A stretch of DNA of 64,000 nucleotides from Ignavibacteria bacterium (GTDB taxonomy: Bacteria; Bacteroidota; Ignavibacteria; Tepidaquicellales; Tepidaquicellaceae): assembly GCA_016710985.1 (NCBI GenBank), contig JADJTX010000016.1, positions 67,872 to 131,871 of the forward strand. The letters are read 5' to 3'. Each line of letters begins with the position of its first letter. Position 1 is the stretch's first letter. The notes under the pieces are model-generated. The model worked only from the letters and a program-made list of their open reading frames with translations, had not been told where the DNA came from and did no database searches. Shown here in pieces: positions 27,812 to 37,086 of this stretch. Both the position numbers and the translations under genes were made by a program.

Positions 27812-29517
27812 TTATAAATCAATTCCTACAGTTGCAAAGTAATATGAATCTTTGAATTTTATATCTTCCGTTAAATTATTTATTATTCTGTATTGAAATT
27901 TTCCTTCGAGATAAAATTGCCGCACCGGCTCCCAGTAAATACCTGCAGTGAAAATATCCCTGTTGATCCTTGTCCCGTCTAAAAATCCGTTTGTCCTTAA
28001 ATAAGCATCACCTAATCCGAAGTTAATATTTCCTCCATAGTTGGCAATAAGCCTGCCTGTTGAATCTACAACAATTCCTTCACCCGACCTCTGATGCTGA
28101 TAGAGAAGATCGATCTGAAGCCGGTTTGTAATGTCATAAGAAAACTTCGCGGCTATCTCATCAGAGTTTGGCGGCAAGGCATGTCCGAGCGACATTAGAT
28201 AATTCGTATAAGTGCTTTTATTCGAACGGTGAGAGTAAACAAACGGATCAAGATGCGTATACTCCAGTGCTAAATTCATGTTTAAAGTATTGGTCCATAG
28301 TGCTCCGAACTGCCACCCGTATTTGTTCTCATTAAGCGAATCATCGACCCCAGTGTTCCGAAAGTCAGATCATCAATCAGTAAAGATGATTGAAATGAAA
28401 AATTTTTAAACGGAACAATTTCCATGTCAATACCAATCAATGAATTATTTTCTTCTGTCTGTTCTTTTCCGGCACTCAGGTCAGCAGAAGTCAAAAAGGT
28501 TATCGGATTAAAATAGGTAAAGCTGAACGGCTGATTGCTGATTATAATTGCTTCCCAGAGTCCGAGCTTAAATGCATCTGAAAAGGTTAAGTTGAGATTA
28601 TGTGTTGCAATGTTTTTCGCGGATAAAGGACGCGTTGAATAAACCGGATACACGCCCGTCGAATCTCCATTAAGACTTCCGTAAGTGAAAGAATAGTTTA
28701 CAGCTTTATAATCTATCACAATATTTCCGAAACTAAACGGCACAGTATTATTTGACAGAAATAATTTGTCAATATAACCGAAGCCATTATTCAAAGGAGT
28801 TTTACCGAATGTCAGAGCAAGCCAGTTGGTTTTCGTCTGATATCTTAAATATCCGCTGTAGTAATTAAAATTTTCTTTATCATAGACAAAGTTAGTGTTA
28901 CCTTTTAAATACGGATAAGTATCCGCTGCAAAAACTATGTCATTATCATCTGCATTTGCAAAACGTCCATTTGACAATGCGAGGTAATAAGCAACGCTGT
29001 TATATAATGTACCCCGGACTTTGATCCCGTATTCTCCGAGTAAAATTGAATTAATACCGATCGAATCTCCGTCAGAACCTCTCTGAGAAAGAGATCCGAA
29101 AACATCTCCGAAGAAAGTTTTAACAGAATCTGTATAAAAGTAAATATGTTTTTGCTTGTTCCAGTTGAAAATATTTTTCATGCCGGTCTTACTAAAAACA
29201 TTATTTTGATTGATCGTTTTTCCGTACATGTCATATTCAAATTCAATTTCGTAATCATTCAATAATTTTTTATCTGTGTTAGTTATTTTACCCGAGTTAT
29301 CTTTTATTGTAATCAGATACTTTCCTACTTCACCTCTGGAAATTGGTATCACAGATGAATTATAATCCGGAATGATCTTCATCAGCTGCATTCTTTTTAA
29401 AAAATTATAAACAGGATTCTTTGCATCTACTAATTCAACCTGACCATAGCAATTTGCAATGAGCAATGAGCAATGAACAATTGTTACAAAGAAATAAGAA
29501 TAGAATCTTTGTCTCAA
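27812..29517 (-). CDS. Wzi-like outer-membrane barrel paralog, one frameshift
   Basis: This is a paralog of the protein at 18111-19805: signal peptide, SLH-like NPVYNFLKRMQLMKIIPDY, then barrel strands. The first part (28282-29517) runs into a wrong frame near 28345. Reading the next frame gives DDSLNENKYGWQFGALWTNT and joins MNLALEYTHLDPFVYSH, to a stop at 27812. One base restores about 568 residues. The signal peptide stretch IVHCSLLIANC is encoded by five seven-base repeat units. The matching LGHALPPNSDEIAAKF supports the paralogy. Confidence 0.75.
29448..29482. repeat. Five AGCAATG heptamers inside a signal-peptide coding region
   Basis: AGCAATT, TGCAATG, AGCAATG, AGCAATG and AACAATT lie head to tail (35 bases). 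On the minus strand they encode the hydrophobic core of the Wzi-like paralog's signal peptide (HCSLLIANC). Confidence 0.9.
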
Positions 29518-29582
29518 ACAAATAAATTATTTTTGTCAAAGTAATTAAATTAAATAAGGATTTAAATGTAGATGTGCGGAGT

Positions 29583-29800
29583 TCTTTTGAGTGTATGGAG
29601 TGTATAGAGTGTATGGAGTGTATGGAGTGTATGGAGTGTATGGAGTGTATGGAGTGGGTGAGTGAGTTGAGTGTGTTGGGTGAGTTGAGCGTGTTGAGCG
29701 TGTTGATGAACAAATAGACTTTACATGCTCTATCAAAATTCGCCACTCTATACACTCTGTAAACTCTATAAACTCAACACACTCAATACACTCTTTATTA
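29583..29800. repeat. Nine-base tandem (GAGTGTATG)n with inverted right arm
   Basis: About eight copies of GAGTGTATG are followed by degenerate GAGTTGAGT/GAGCGTGTT units to about 29705. After a short centre, the complement (ACTCTATAC, ACTCTGTAA, ACTCTATAA, ACTCAACAC, ACTCAATAC) follows at about 29745-29795, so the element can fold on itself. It fills the 330-base gap between the divergent Wzi-like gene and scpA; no promoter is obvious. Confidence 0.85.
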
Positions 29801-29847
29801 AATCTATTCATTTAATTTCAAAGCTCAAATAAGTATATTGTTTTCAA

Positions 29848-30669
29848 ATGAGCACTGAAAACAATACTGTAAACCCGGACATCGAAGCTGAAAAGAAATT
29901 TTATCAGCAGAAGGAATATCAGGCGCGTTTATCTGAGTTTGAAGGTCCGCTTGATATACTGCTGCATTTTGTGAAGGTTGATGAGCTGGATATTTACAAT
30001 ATTCCCATTTCAAAGATCACGAAGGATTTTCTGAATTACATTAATTATATGTCACTGCTTGATATTGAACTTGCAGGTGAGTTTTTAGTGATGGCTTCCG
30101 AACTGATGAAAATCAAAGCCCGTATGATGATCCCGCAGATTGACATCGAAGGCAATGTGATTGAAGAAGATCCGCGTTTGACTCTTGTCAGAAAGCTTCT
30201 TGAATACAAAAGGTTCAAGGATGTTTCATTGCAGATAGCCGAACTTGAAGAAGAACAGCGTAAAAGAATTTTCAGAAATAACTTTGATAACGATTATAAA
30301 GAATCCGAAAAAGAACTAGAGAATGACCCGAGCTTAAAGAATGTTACGATATTTAATCTTATAAAAGCTTATAAACGAGCATTGGTGGCGATCCGGAAAG
30401 AAGTCGTTCATCCGATTGAGCTTCTTGACATTACTCCAGAGAATCAGCGTGAGTTTATTTTATCAACCATTGATGAAAAGACTGAAATTGAATTCAACGA
30501 ACTTATATCTTCAATTGAATTAAGACTACGTGTGATTTGCATTTTTCTTGCAATACTTCAGCTTGCACTGGACGGTGAAGTTGAGATAGTCGTCGATAGT
30601 AAAGACATGACAAAATTTTTTATAAAAAGAAGATCTAATCAGTTTGTAGAAGTTGTCCATGACCACTGA
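29848..30669 (+). CDS. scpA: Segregation and condensation protein A
   Basis: A 273-residue kleisin subunit that links SMC heads and works with ScpB in chromosome condensation. The N-terminal SMC-binding motif EFEGPLDILLHFVKVDELDIYNIPI is at about residues 32-56, followed by the EFLVMASELMKIKARMMIP helix, an acidic central part, and a winged-helix C-terminus (LRVICIFLAILQLALDGEV). It leads the scpA-scpB-rluB-lysS series. Confidence 0.95.
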   Translation: MSTENNTVNPDIEAEKKFYQQKEYQARLSEFEGPLDILLHFVKVDELDIYNIPISKITKDFLNYINYMSLLDIELAGEFLVMASELMKIKARMMIPQIDIEGNVIEEDPRLTLVRKLLEYKRFKDVSLQIAELEEEQRKRIFRNNFDNDYKESEKELENDPSLKNVTIFNLIKAYKRALVAIRKEVVHPIELLDITPENQREFILSTIDEKTEIEFNELISSIELRLRVICIFLAILQLALDGEVEIVVDSKDMTKFFIKRRSNQFVEVVHDH

Positions 30670-30738
30670 TTTCATGATTACTCATTAAATTTTAGGGATA
30701 ATCATGCAATCAATTAATCAAAAAATCAGTGATATCAG

Positions 30739-31674
30739 TTGGTAAGTACCGAACTAAAAAATATAGTTGAGTCATTAATCTTTGCTTCTGAAGAGGAAAT
30801 TAATTCAAAGCAGATAAAAGATATAATAGACAGAAGCGGATTGAGAATAGGCGTCGCTGAAGTGGAAGAAGCTGTTAATGTTTTAAATGATGAATATAAA
30901 ACAAACAATAAATCATTTGAGATATTGAAGATAGCCGGCGGATTTTCCTTTGCTACAAAAAAAGAGTACGGAAGATTCATAGGGAAACTAATTGAAGATA
31001 AGCAAAGAAAAAAACTTTCGCCTTCGGCTCTTGAGACTCTTGCAATCATTGCATACAAGCAGCCGATAACACGTTCCGAAATGGAATTCATCCGGGGTGT
31101 GAATGTGGATTATATTGTTAATTCACTTTTGGAAAAGGATCTGATCACAATTCACGGACGCGCAGAGACTCCGGGCAGACCAATACTTTACGGGACGACC
31201 AAGACTTTTCTTAAAGTGCTCGGATTGAATTCTCTTGAGGATCTCCCGAAACTAAAAGAGATCAACGAGATACTGAAAAATCAGGAGATCGAAGGAATCA
31301 CGGAAGCGGATATTGAATTGTTTAATTCAGTAAATTATCCTGAAGCCGGCAAAGAATCTGAAGGCAGCCATCAGCTTGAATTGATTTCAAGTGACAGTTC
31401 AAACGAAATGACAACTATTGATTCCGACGGAGTTTTAATCAGTGAAGGCAGCATTGAAGATGATATTGAAATTGAAATTCCTGATGAAGATAACGATGAA
31501 TTTTTTGAAACAGAAAATAAAGCGATATCTGATGCCGGAACAGTTTCTGACAAGGATGAAGCAGGCTTAAGTAAAGAAAACAATAGTCGGGATGAAATTT
31601 TAGAACCTGACAACAGTGATAATTTTTCTAAAAATAATGAAATTGATAATAACGAAAGTGAGAATAAAGATTAA
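30739..31674 (+). CDS. scpB: Segregation and condensation protein B with acidic tail
   Basis: The first ~180 residues are a normal ScpB: two winged helices, with TLAIIAYKQPITRSEMEFIRGV and GRAETPGRPILYGTT. ScpB dimers bind ScpA. From about residue 205 a ~105-residue tail rich in Asp, Glu, Ser and Asn follows, with no fold signal, making the protein longer than the usual ~200. A TTG start at 30739 is used; no ATG is nearby. The stop codon directly abuts the TTG of the pseudouridine synthase gene. Confidence 0.93.
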   Translation: MVSTELKNIVESLIFASEEEINSKQIKDIIDRSGLRIGVAEVEEAVNVLNDEYKTNNKSFEILKIAGGFSFATKKEYGRFIGKLIEDKQRKKLSPSALETLAIIAYKQPITRSEMEFIRGVNVDYIVNSLLEKDLITIHGRAETPGRPILYGTTKTFLKVLGLNSLEDLPKLKEINEILKNQEIEGITEADIELFNSVNYPEAGKESEGSHQLELISSDSSNEMTTIDSDGVLISEGSIEDDIEIEIPDEDNDEFFETENKAISDAGTVSDKDEAGLSKENNSRDEILEPDNSDNFSKNNEIDNNESENKD

Positions 31675-33069
31675 TTGGATAATTTAGTTCGTTTAAATAA
31701 GTTCATTGCTTCAAATGGTGTTTCATCAAGAAGGAAAGTAGATGAACTGATTACTCAGGGACGTGTGACTGTCAATGGAGATACAGTTGTTGAACTTGGC
31801 TTTAAAGTAAATCCTGAGACTGATAAAGTTCAGGTAGACGGTGAAAACATCCGTGTCTCAACAAAGAAGATCTACCTCATACTCAACAAGCCTAACGGCG
31901 TCATTACTTCAGTATCGGATGAAAAGCACAGAACAACTGTCATTGATCTTATAAAATCGAAAGATAAAATTTTTCCGGTGGGAAGGTTAGATTACAATAC
32001 CACAGGACTTTTGCTTTTGACAAATGACGGAGAGCTTGCGAACAAGCTTATGCATCCTAAAGGTGAAATTTACAAAACATATTTTGTAAAACTATCCAAA
32101 CCGCTCGAAGAAAAGCACAGATTAAAATTAACCGAAGGAATAAAATTAGAAGGCAAAGAGACAGCGCCGAGTAAGATCCGATATCCGAAGAAAAACAACA
32201 ATTATCAGGATCTTTACATTTCAATTTATGAAGGCCGTAACAGGCAGGTGAGAAATATGTTCGAACATTACGGATATTTTGTGAGAGAGCTTGAGAGGAC
32301 TGAATATGCAGGGCTGAAGATTGGAGACCTGAGACAGGGCGAATGGAGAAAGCTTACGCCTGAAGAGATCACTAAACTAAATGAACTCGTTAAAGACTCA
32401 CCTTCCGGAAATACAAAGAGAGTTCATTATGCTAAAAAAGATCAGGGGAAAGATTACAAAAAATATAAAGCCAGAGATGATAAACGAGATGTGAAAAAAG
32501 ATCACAAAAGACCTGAAAGGAAATTTACAAAAAAGGATTCAAAGTATGGATTTAAAGACCGGCAGGTAGCGGAAAGGGATGCAAGACTTGGATTCAAGAA
32601 AATTGATACGATTGAAGACAAGAGAGATGAAAAGAAAGATTATAAGAAGTCTGATAAACGGTTTGATACGAAAGACTTTAAGAAAGATTATAAGAAGTTT
32701 GGTAAGAGTGATGACAGGAAATTTGAGGATAGAAAATTCGGAAAGAGTGATGATAAGAAATTTGAGAAGAAAGATTATAAGAAGTTTGATAAAAGAGATG
32801 ACAAAGGTGGCAAGACTGAGTATAGAAAATTTGATAAGCCTGAAGATAAGAAAGTCTTTAAGAAAGATTATAAGAAGTTTGACAAGGGTGGTGATAAGAG
32901 ATTTGAGAAGAAAGATTATAAGAAGTTTGATAAAAGAGAAGATACCGGTGTAAAGAAAGAGTTTAAGAAGTTTGGGACGGATGATGATAAAAAGACCGGA
33001 AAACCAGGATTTAAAAAATTTAACAAGTTTGATAAAAAAGATTCAAAGAGAAGGTTTAAGAAAAGATAG
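31675..33069 (+). CDS. rluB: 23S rRNA pseudouridine synthase (RluB/RsuA family) with long K/D-rich tail
   Basis: From a TTG abutting scpB's stop, residues 1-65 form an S4 RNA-binding domain (RLNKFIASNGVSSRRKVDELI) and residues ~65-240 the catalytic domain, with the active-site segment PVGRLDYNTTGLLLLTNDG and EGRNRQVRNMFEHYG. Residues ~245-464 are a highly charged tail of imperfect repeats around KKDYKKFDKRDDK, probably disordered. Normal RluB is about 290 residues. The core is confident; RluB rather than another RsuA-family member is the more likely assignment. Confidence 0.9.
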   Translation: MDNLVRLNKFIASNGVSSRRKVDELITQGRVTVNGDTVVELGFKVNPETDKVQVDGENIRVSTKKIYLILNKPNGVITSVSDEKHRTTVIDLIKSKDKIFPVGRLDYNTTGLLLLTNDGELANKLMHPKGEIYKTYFVKLSKPLEEKHRLKLTEGIKLEGKETAPSKIRYPKKNNNYQDLYISIYEGRNRQVRNMFEHYGYFVRELERTEYAGLKIGDLRQGEWRKLTPEEITKLNELVKDSPSGNTKRVHYAKKDQGKDYKKYKARDDKRDVKKDHKRPERKFTKKDSKYGFKDRQVAERDARLGFKKIDTIEDKRDEKKDYKKSDKRFDTKDFKKDYKKFGKSDDRKFEDRKFGKSDDKKFEKKDYKKFDKRDDKGGKTEYRKFDKPEDKKVFKKDYKKFDKGGDKRFEKKDYKKFDKREDTGVKKEFKKFGTDDDKKTGKPGFKKFNKFDKKDSKRRFKKR

Positions 33070-33096
33070 ATCAGATCATTAATTCAATATTACTTT

Positions 33097-33121
33097 GTGC
33101 CTTCGTGCCTTAGTGGTAAAA
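33097..33121. repeat. Nine-base repeat arm before lysS
   Basis: GTGCCTTCGTGCCTTAGTGGTAAA is two or three nine-base units (complement CACTAAGGC). Its inverted partner lies just after lysS at about 34710-34738, so lysS is bracketed by opposed arms. The stretch is in frame with lysS but is better read as spacer. Confidence 0.7.
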
Positions 33122-33138
33122 ATAAAAATACTAAATAT

Positions 33139-34704
33139 TTGTCAGAACAAAACGAACTAATCAAAAGAAGATTAGAAGAACTGGAAGAGATAAAGAGTCA
33201 CGGTATCAATCCTTATCCGCACCGCTATGATGTTACGCATAATTCTAAAGAAATTATCGAAAGCTTTAAAGACTTCGAGACTGAAGAAGATAAAGAAAAG
33301 AATAAGGAAAATCTTGTTTCCGTTGCCGGGAGAATTATGGCAATACGCAAAATGGGCAAGGCAACTTTCTTTCAGATCAAAGATGATACGGGAAAGATAC
33401 AGGTCTATCTGAAGAAAGATGATGTAGGCGAAGAGCCATACAGTATTTTCAAACTTCTTGATATTGGTGATATCGTCGGAGTTAAAGGATTTGTTTTCAG
33501 AACAAAGACAGGCGAGATATCAATTCATGCTGTATCTTATGAGCTCTTAACTAAATCAATACAGCCTCTGCCGGTTGTGAAAGAAGAGGTGACCGGGTCA
33601 GGTGAAAAAATTATTCACGACGCGTTTGCTGATATTGAGCTGAGATATCGTCAGAGATACATTGACCTTATTGTTAATGAAAATGTGAAAGATACTTTTA
33701 TCAAGCGGACAAAAATCATTCAGTCTATAAAACGTACTTTAGAGAAACATAATTTTTTTGAAGTTGAAACACCAACACTGCAGACTGTTTACGGCGGCGG
33801 CAACGCTGTTCCTTTTACTACAAAGCATAATGCACTGGACATAGATCTCTATCTCCGTGTTTCGAATGAACTTTTTTTAAAGAGACTAATTGTCGGCGGA
33901 TTTAACCGCGTGTATGAATTTGTCAGAGACTTCCGCAATGAAGGAATAGACAGAACTCATAATCCCGAGTTCACGCAGGTAGAATGGTATCAGGCATACG
34001 GAGATTATTTTGACAGTATGAATATGTTTGAGGAAGTTGTGGAACAGGCTTGTGTTGATATTCACGGAACGACTAAAATAACTTACGGAGATATTGAGCT
34101 TGATTTCAAACGTCCGTGGAAAAGGATCAGAATGACTGAGGCAATACAACAGAAGATCGACATTGATGTAATCAATATGAAGAAAGATGAGATAATAAAT
34201 TACATGGTCTCTAACAATATAGAATTCGACAGGAAGATCTCACATAGTAAAGGACTGTTGATCGCGAATTTGTTTGAAGAAGTTTGCGAAGAGGATTTGG
34301 TTCAACCGACATTTGTATATGATTTTCCTATTGATACAACTCCATTGTGCAAGCCGTTGAGAGAATATTCTTTAAAGCAGCTTGAAGAAATGAACAACGA
34401 TCCCGAAAAGGTGATTTTTGCAGAGAGATTCGAACCTTATGTAAACAGATGGGAGATGGGAAATTCGTATACCGAATTAAATGATCCTGTACTACAGAGA
34501 AGACTTCTCGAGGAGCAGGTTGAAAGAGGTCGCGGCGGCGAAGCCGAAACTCATCCGCTTGATGAAGATTTTATCAAAGCGATCGAAGTCGGAATGCCGC
34601 CTACAACAGGCGTCGGGCTTGGCGTGGACAGACTTGTGATGCTGCTGACGAATTCGTATTCGATACGGGATGTGATTTTCTTTCCGCTGATGCGTCCGAT
34701 GTGA
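33139..34704 (+). CDS. lysS: Lysyl-tRNA synthetase, class II
   Basis: A ~521-residue class II enzyme that charges tRNA-Lys. The N-terminal OB-fold contains VAGRIMAIRKMGKATFFQI, and the catalytic core has motif 1 (TKIIQSIKRTLEKHNFFEVETPTL), motif 2 (NEGIDRTHNPEFTQVEWYQAY) and motif 3 (GVGLGVDRLVML). I choose TTG at 33139 (MSEQNELIKRRLEEL) because the frame upstream, to 33097, is made of a nine-base spacer repeat. It follows rluB by 69 bases. Confidence 0.95.
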   Translation: MSEQNELIKRRLEELEEIKSHGINPYPHRYDVTHNSKEIIESFKDFETEEDKEKNKENLVSVAGRIMAIRKMGKATFFQIKDDTGKIQVYLKKDDVGEEPYSIFKLLDIGDIVGVKGFVFRTKTGEISIHAVSYELLTKSIQPLPVVKEEVTGSGEKIIHDAFADIELRYRQRYIDLIVNENVKDTFIKRTKIIQSIKRTLEKHNFFEVETPTLQTVYGGGNAVPFTTKHNALDIDLYLRVSNELFLKRLIVGGFNRVYEFVRDFRNEGIDRTHNPEFTQVEWYQAYGDYFDSMNMFEEVVEQACVDIHGTTKITYGDIELDFKRPWKRIRMTEAIQQKIDIDVINMKKDEIINYMVSNNIEFDRKISHSKGLLIANLFEEVCEEDLVQPTFVYDFPIDTTPLCKPLREYSLKQLEEMNNDPEKVIFAERFEPYVNRWEMGNSYTELNDPVLQRRLLEEQVERGRGGEAETHPLDEDFIKAIEVGMPPTTGVGLGVDRLVMLLTNSYSIRDVIFFPLMRPM

Positions 34705-34709
34705 TTTTA

Positions 34710-34738
34710 TTTACCACTAAGGCACTAAGAGCACTAAG
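34710..34738. repeat. Nine-base repeat arm after lysS
   Basis: TTACCACTAAGGCACTAAGAGCACTAAG holds three nine-base CACTAAGG-type units in the opposite orientation to the arm at 33097-33121. Confidence 0.75.
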
Positions 34739-34746
34739 AAAAAATT

Positions 34747-35598
34747 ATGAAATATGAAAAGAAGACTTACACTTTATTATATTAACGGGCATTATTTTTT
34801 TAAATTTAATTTCCATTTCGTGTCAAGAGAGAAAGATTCATCTGACTCAACGATCTTGGTTTAACAAAAGTGTATATAATTTGAAACAGATTCTTCAATA
34901 TTAAGAACTGATGATGGAGGAAATATTTTAGGTGGTGATTTGAAAGATTGGGATTTTGATAAAGAATTATAACTACATTTTAAAACAGGAATTTCATGAA
35001 ATGTATAACAATCCTGATAAGATTTATACTAATGAAATGCCGTCAATTTTATTTGAGGTAAAGAATAATTCGGTTAAATTGACATGGTCCACGAGTTCAG
35101 AATTGAATTCCAAAGGTTTTGATATAGAGAGAAGTACCGGAGTTAATGAAAATCCGGACTGGAAAAAATTGGCTAAGTGAAGGGTAATGGTAATTCCAGA
35201 ATTAATTAAATATAGCATTTATAGAAAAAATCTTGGATGGAATTACCATTTATAGATTGAAACACTATTCGAACGGAGAATTTAATTATCATAATTTGAA
35301 TAATTTTGTAGCAATTACCAATTATAAAAAAGATTTTGAATTTTATCCGGTTTATCCTAATCCGGTCTCTGATAAATTCAAAGTAAGAGTTTTTCTATCA
35401 GGAAAGGATACAGTAAGTTTATATTTTCTGAATGGAAAAGATACAACTTACATTTTAAATCACGAGCCGCAGGAAAGAGGATTTTATAAATTGACTGTCT
35501 ATAAGAAATCATTGGGTTTTGAGAATGAAATAAAAAGACTGTATATAAATTGTAAGTCTTGTGATAAGAAAAAGAATTTTGGGGATATTCAGTTTTAA
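34747..35598 (+). pseudogene. Remnant of a secreted lipoprotein/T9SS-style protein
   Basis: Pieces of one secreted protein appear in different frames: a lipobox-like signal (IILTGIIFLNLISISC) near 34765-34830, then TDDGGNILGGDLKDWDFDKEL near 34905-34970, an Ig-like piece WSTSSELNSKGFDIERST near 35080-35130, and a C-terminal sorting-like piece (FEFYPVYPNPVSDKFKVRVF) ending at 35598. The frame breaks several times. No intact frame exceeds 121 residues, so this is a decayed gene. The original role is unknown. Confidence 0.6.
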
Positions 35599-35657
35599 GT
35601 TTTTTGACTTAGTGAACTTTGTGGTAATTAATAAACGTAAATTGAAAATATAACTAA

Positions 35658-37016
35658 ATGAAATACTACAACAGCGTTTTAGACTTAATTGGAAACACAC
35701 CTATGGTAAGACTTAATAAGCTTACCAAAGGAATGAAAGCAACGGTGCTTGCTAAGATAGAATCACTAAATCCGGGAGGAAGCGTCAAGGACAGGATCGG
35801 ACTTAATATGATAGAAGCAGCCGAGCGTGAAGGGAAGCTCAAGCCGGGCGGTACTATTATTGAAGCCACAAGCGGAAATACCGGAATCGGGCTTGCTCTC
35901 GTTGCTTCATTGAAAGGATATAAGACAATTTTTGTAATTACAGACAAAGCATCGAAGGAAAAAGGAAATTACCTCAGAGCTTTAGGAGCTGAAGTTGTGA
36001 TACAGCCTGTCGCTGCGAAGTTCGGTGAGCCGGATCATTATGTAAGCGTAGCCATGAGATTAGCTGAAGAGATCCCGAATTCTTATTTTTCATATCAGTA
36101 TTCAAACCCGGGGAATCCGGGTGCACACTATCTTACAACAGGACCTGAGATATGGAACGATACTGACGGAAAAATTACACATTTTTTTGCGGGAATAGGT
36201 ACAGGCGGAACCATATCCGGAACTGGCAAATATCTTAAAGAGAAAAATCCCGATATCAGAATAATTGGAGCGGATCCATACGGTTCTATTTTTAAAGTTG
36301 TAAAAGAAACCGGAGTCACTCCGGAGCCTATTCCATATTTAATAGAAGGAATCGGTCAGGATGTTATGCCGGAGAATGTAATGCTTGAGTATATAGATGA
36401 AATTATAAATGTAAACGACAAAGACGCAGTAGAAATGTGCAGACTGCTTACTAAGGAAGAAGGTATCTTTTGCGGAGGATCAACGGGAACGATAGCTTTT
36501 GCTGCATTGCAGACTGCTAAAGATCTTGACGAAAATGCCGTAGTGGTATTCATTGTCTGTGATACAGGAGAAAGATATTTGTCTAAGTATCACTCAGATG
36601 AATGGCTCAGGGAAAAGAGATTAATGAAAGCTGATAATTTAGTAGTGGGTCAGGTTTATATGACAAAGCGTTCAATAGGTGTTCCGGGATTATTATCCGT
36701 GAAGAGTTCCGACAAGGTTTTTGAAGCACTTGAGATGATGGATAAATATAATTTATCAACAATCCCGGTAATTGACGGTGAAGAATGTGTAGGTTCAATT
36801 AGTGAATCAGAGATCCTGGAAAAAATAATTTCTGACAGAAATGTTTCAGGCAAGAATGTAAAACAGGTAATGGAAAAGAAACTGCAGATACTTGATTTCG
36901 ATATGGTATTTCCAAAAGCACAGGAGATACTTCAGAAAGATCACACTGTACTGGTTTCACAGCATGGTATCATAAAAGGAATTCTTACGAGATATGATGT
37001 TCTGGATTTTGCATGA
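35658..37016 (+). CDS. Cystathionine beta-synthase with CBS domain pair
   Basis: The 452-residue PLP enzyme condenses serine (or an activated serine) with homocysteine to cystathionine. The PLP lysine is K44 in NPGGSVKDR, with the TSGNTGIG loop near residue 75 and the GTGGTISGTGKYL phosphate loop near 178. Residues ~330-452 are two CBS domains (VSSDKVFEALEMMDKYNLSTIPV and the final ILTRYDVLDF). Cysteine synthase lacks these, so cystathionine synthesis is the better call. The cystathionine-cleaving enzyme follows, which supports reverse transsulfuration. Confidence 0.9.
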   Translation: MKYYNSVLDLIGNTPMVRLNKLTKGMKATVLAKIESLNPGGSVKDRIGLNMIEAAEREGKLKPGGTIIEATSGNTGIGLALVASLKGYKTIFVITDKASKEKGNYLRALGAEVVIQPVAAKFGEPDHYVSVAMRLAEEIPNSYFSYQYSNPGNPGAHYLTTGPEIWNDTDGKITHFFAGIGTGGTISGTGKYLKEKNPDIRIIGADPYGSIFKVVKETGVTPEPIPYLIEGIGQDVMPENVMLEYIDEIINVNDKDAVEMCRLLTKEEGIFCGGSTGTIAFAALQTAKDLDENAVVVFIVCDTGERYLSKYHSDEWLREKRLMKADNLVVGQVYMTKRSIGVPGLLSVKSSDKVFEALEMMDKYNLSTIPVIDGEECVGSISESEILEKIISDRNVSGKNVKQVMEKKLQILDFDMVFPKAQEILQKDHTVLVSQHGIIKGILTRYDVLDFA

Positions 37017-37086
37017 AAGACAAACTAAATATTTTAAAAAATACAAACCGCTGTGACTGCAGGTCTCGTGGTTATAAAAACTCAAA

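Noticed and set aside
29583..29660. Possible CRISPR array
   Set aside because: The units are nine bases long and adjacent, with no spacers and no cas genes.
29435..29811. Open frames coding SIHSIHSIHS- and TPYTPYTP-like repeats
   Set aside because: They are chance readings of the nine-base GAGTGTATG tandem and overlap another gene; no start signal or conserved protein is seen.
32579..32953. Basic open frame inside the pseudouridine synthase tail
   Set aside because: It is the +1 reading of the K/D-rich repeat and has no independent support.
33097..33138. Upstream GTG start for lysS
   Set aside because: The extra codons are a nine-base spacer repeat; the TTG at 33139 fits the normal LysRS N-terminus.
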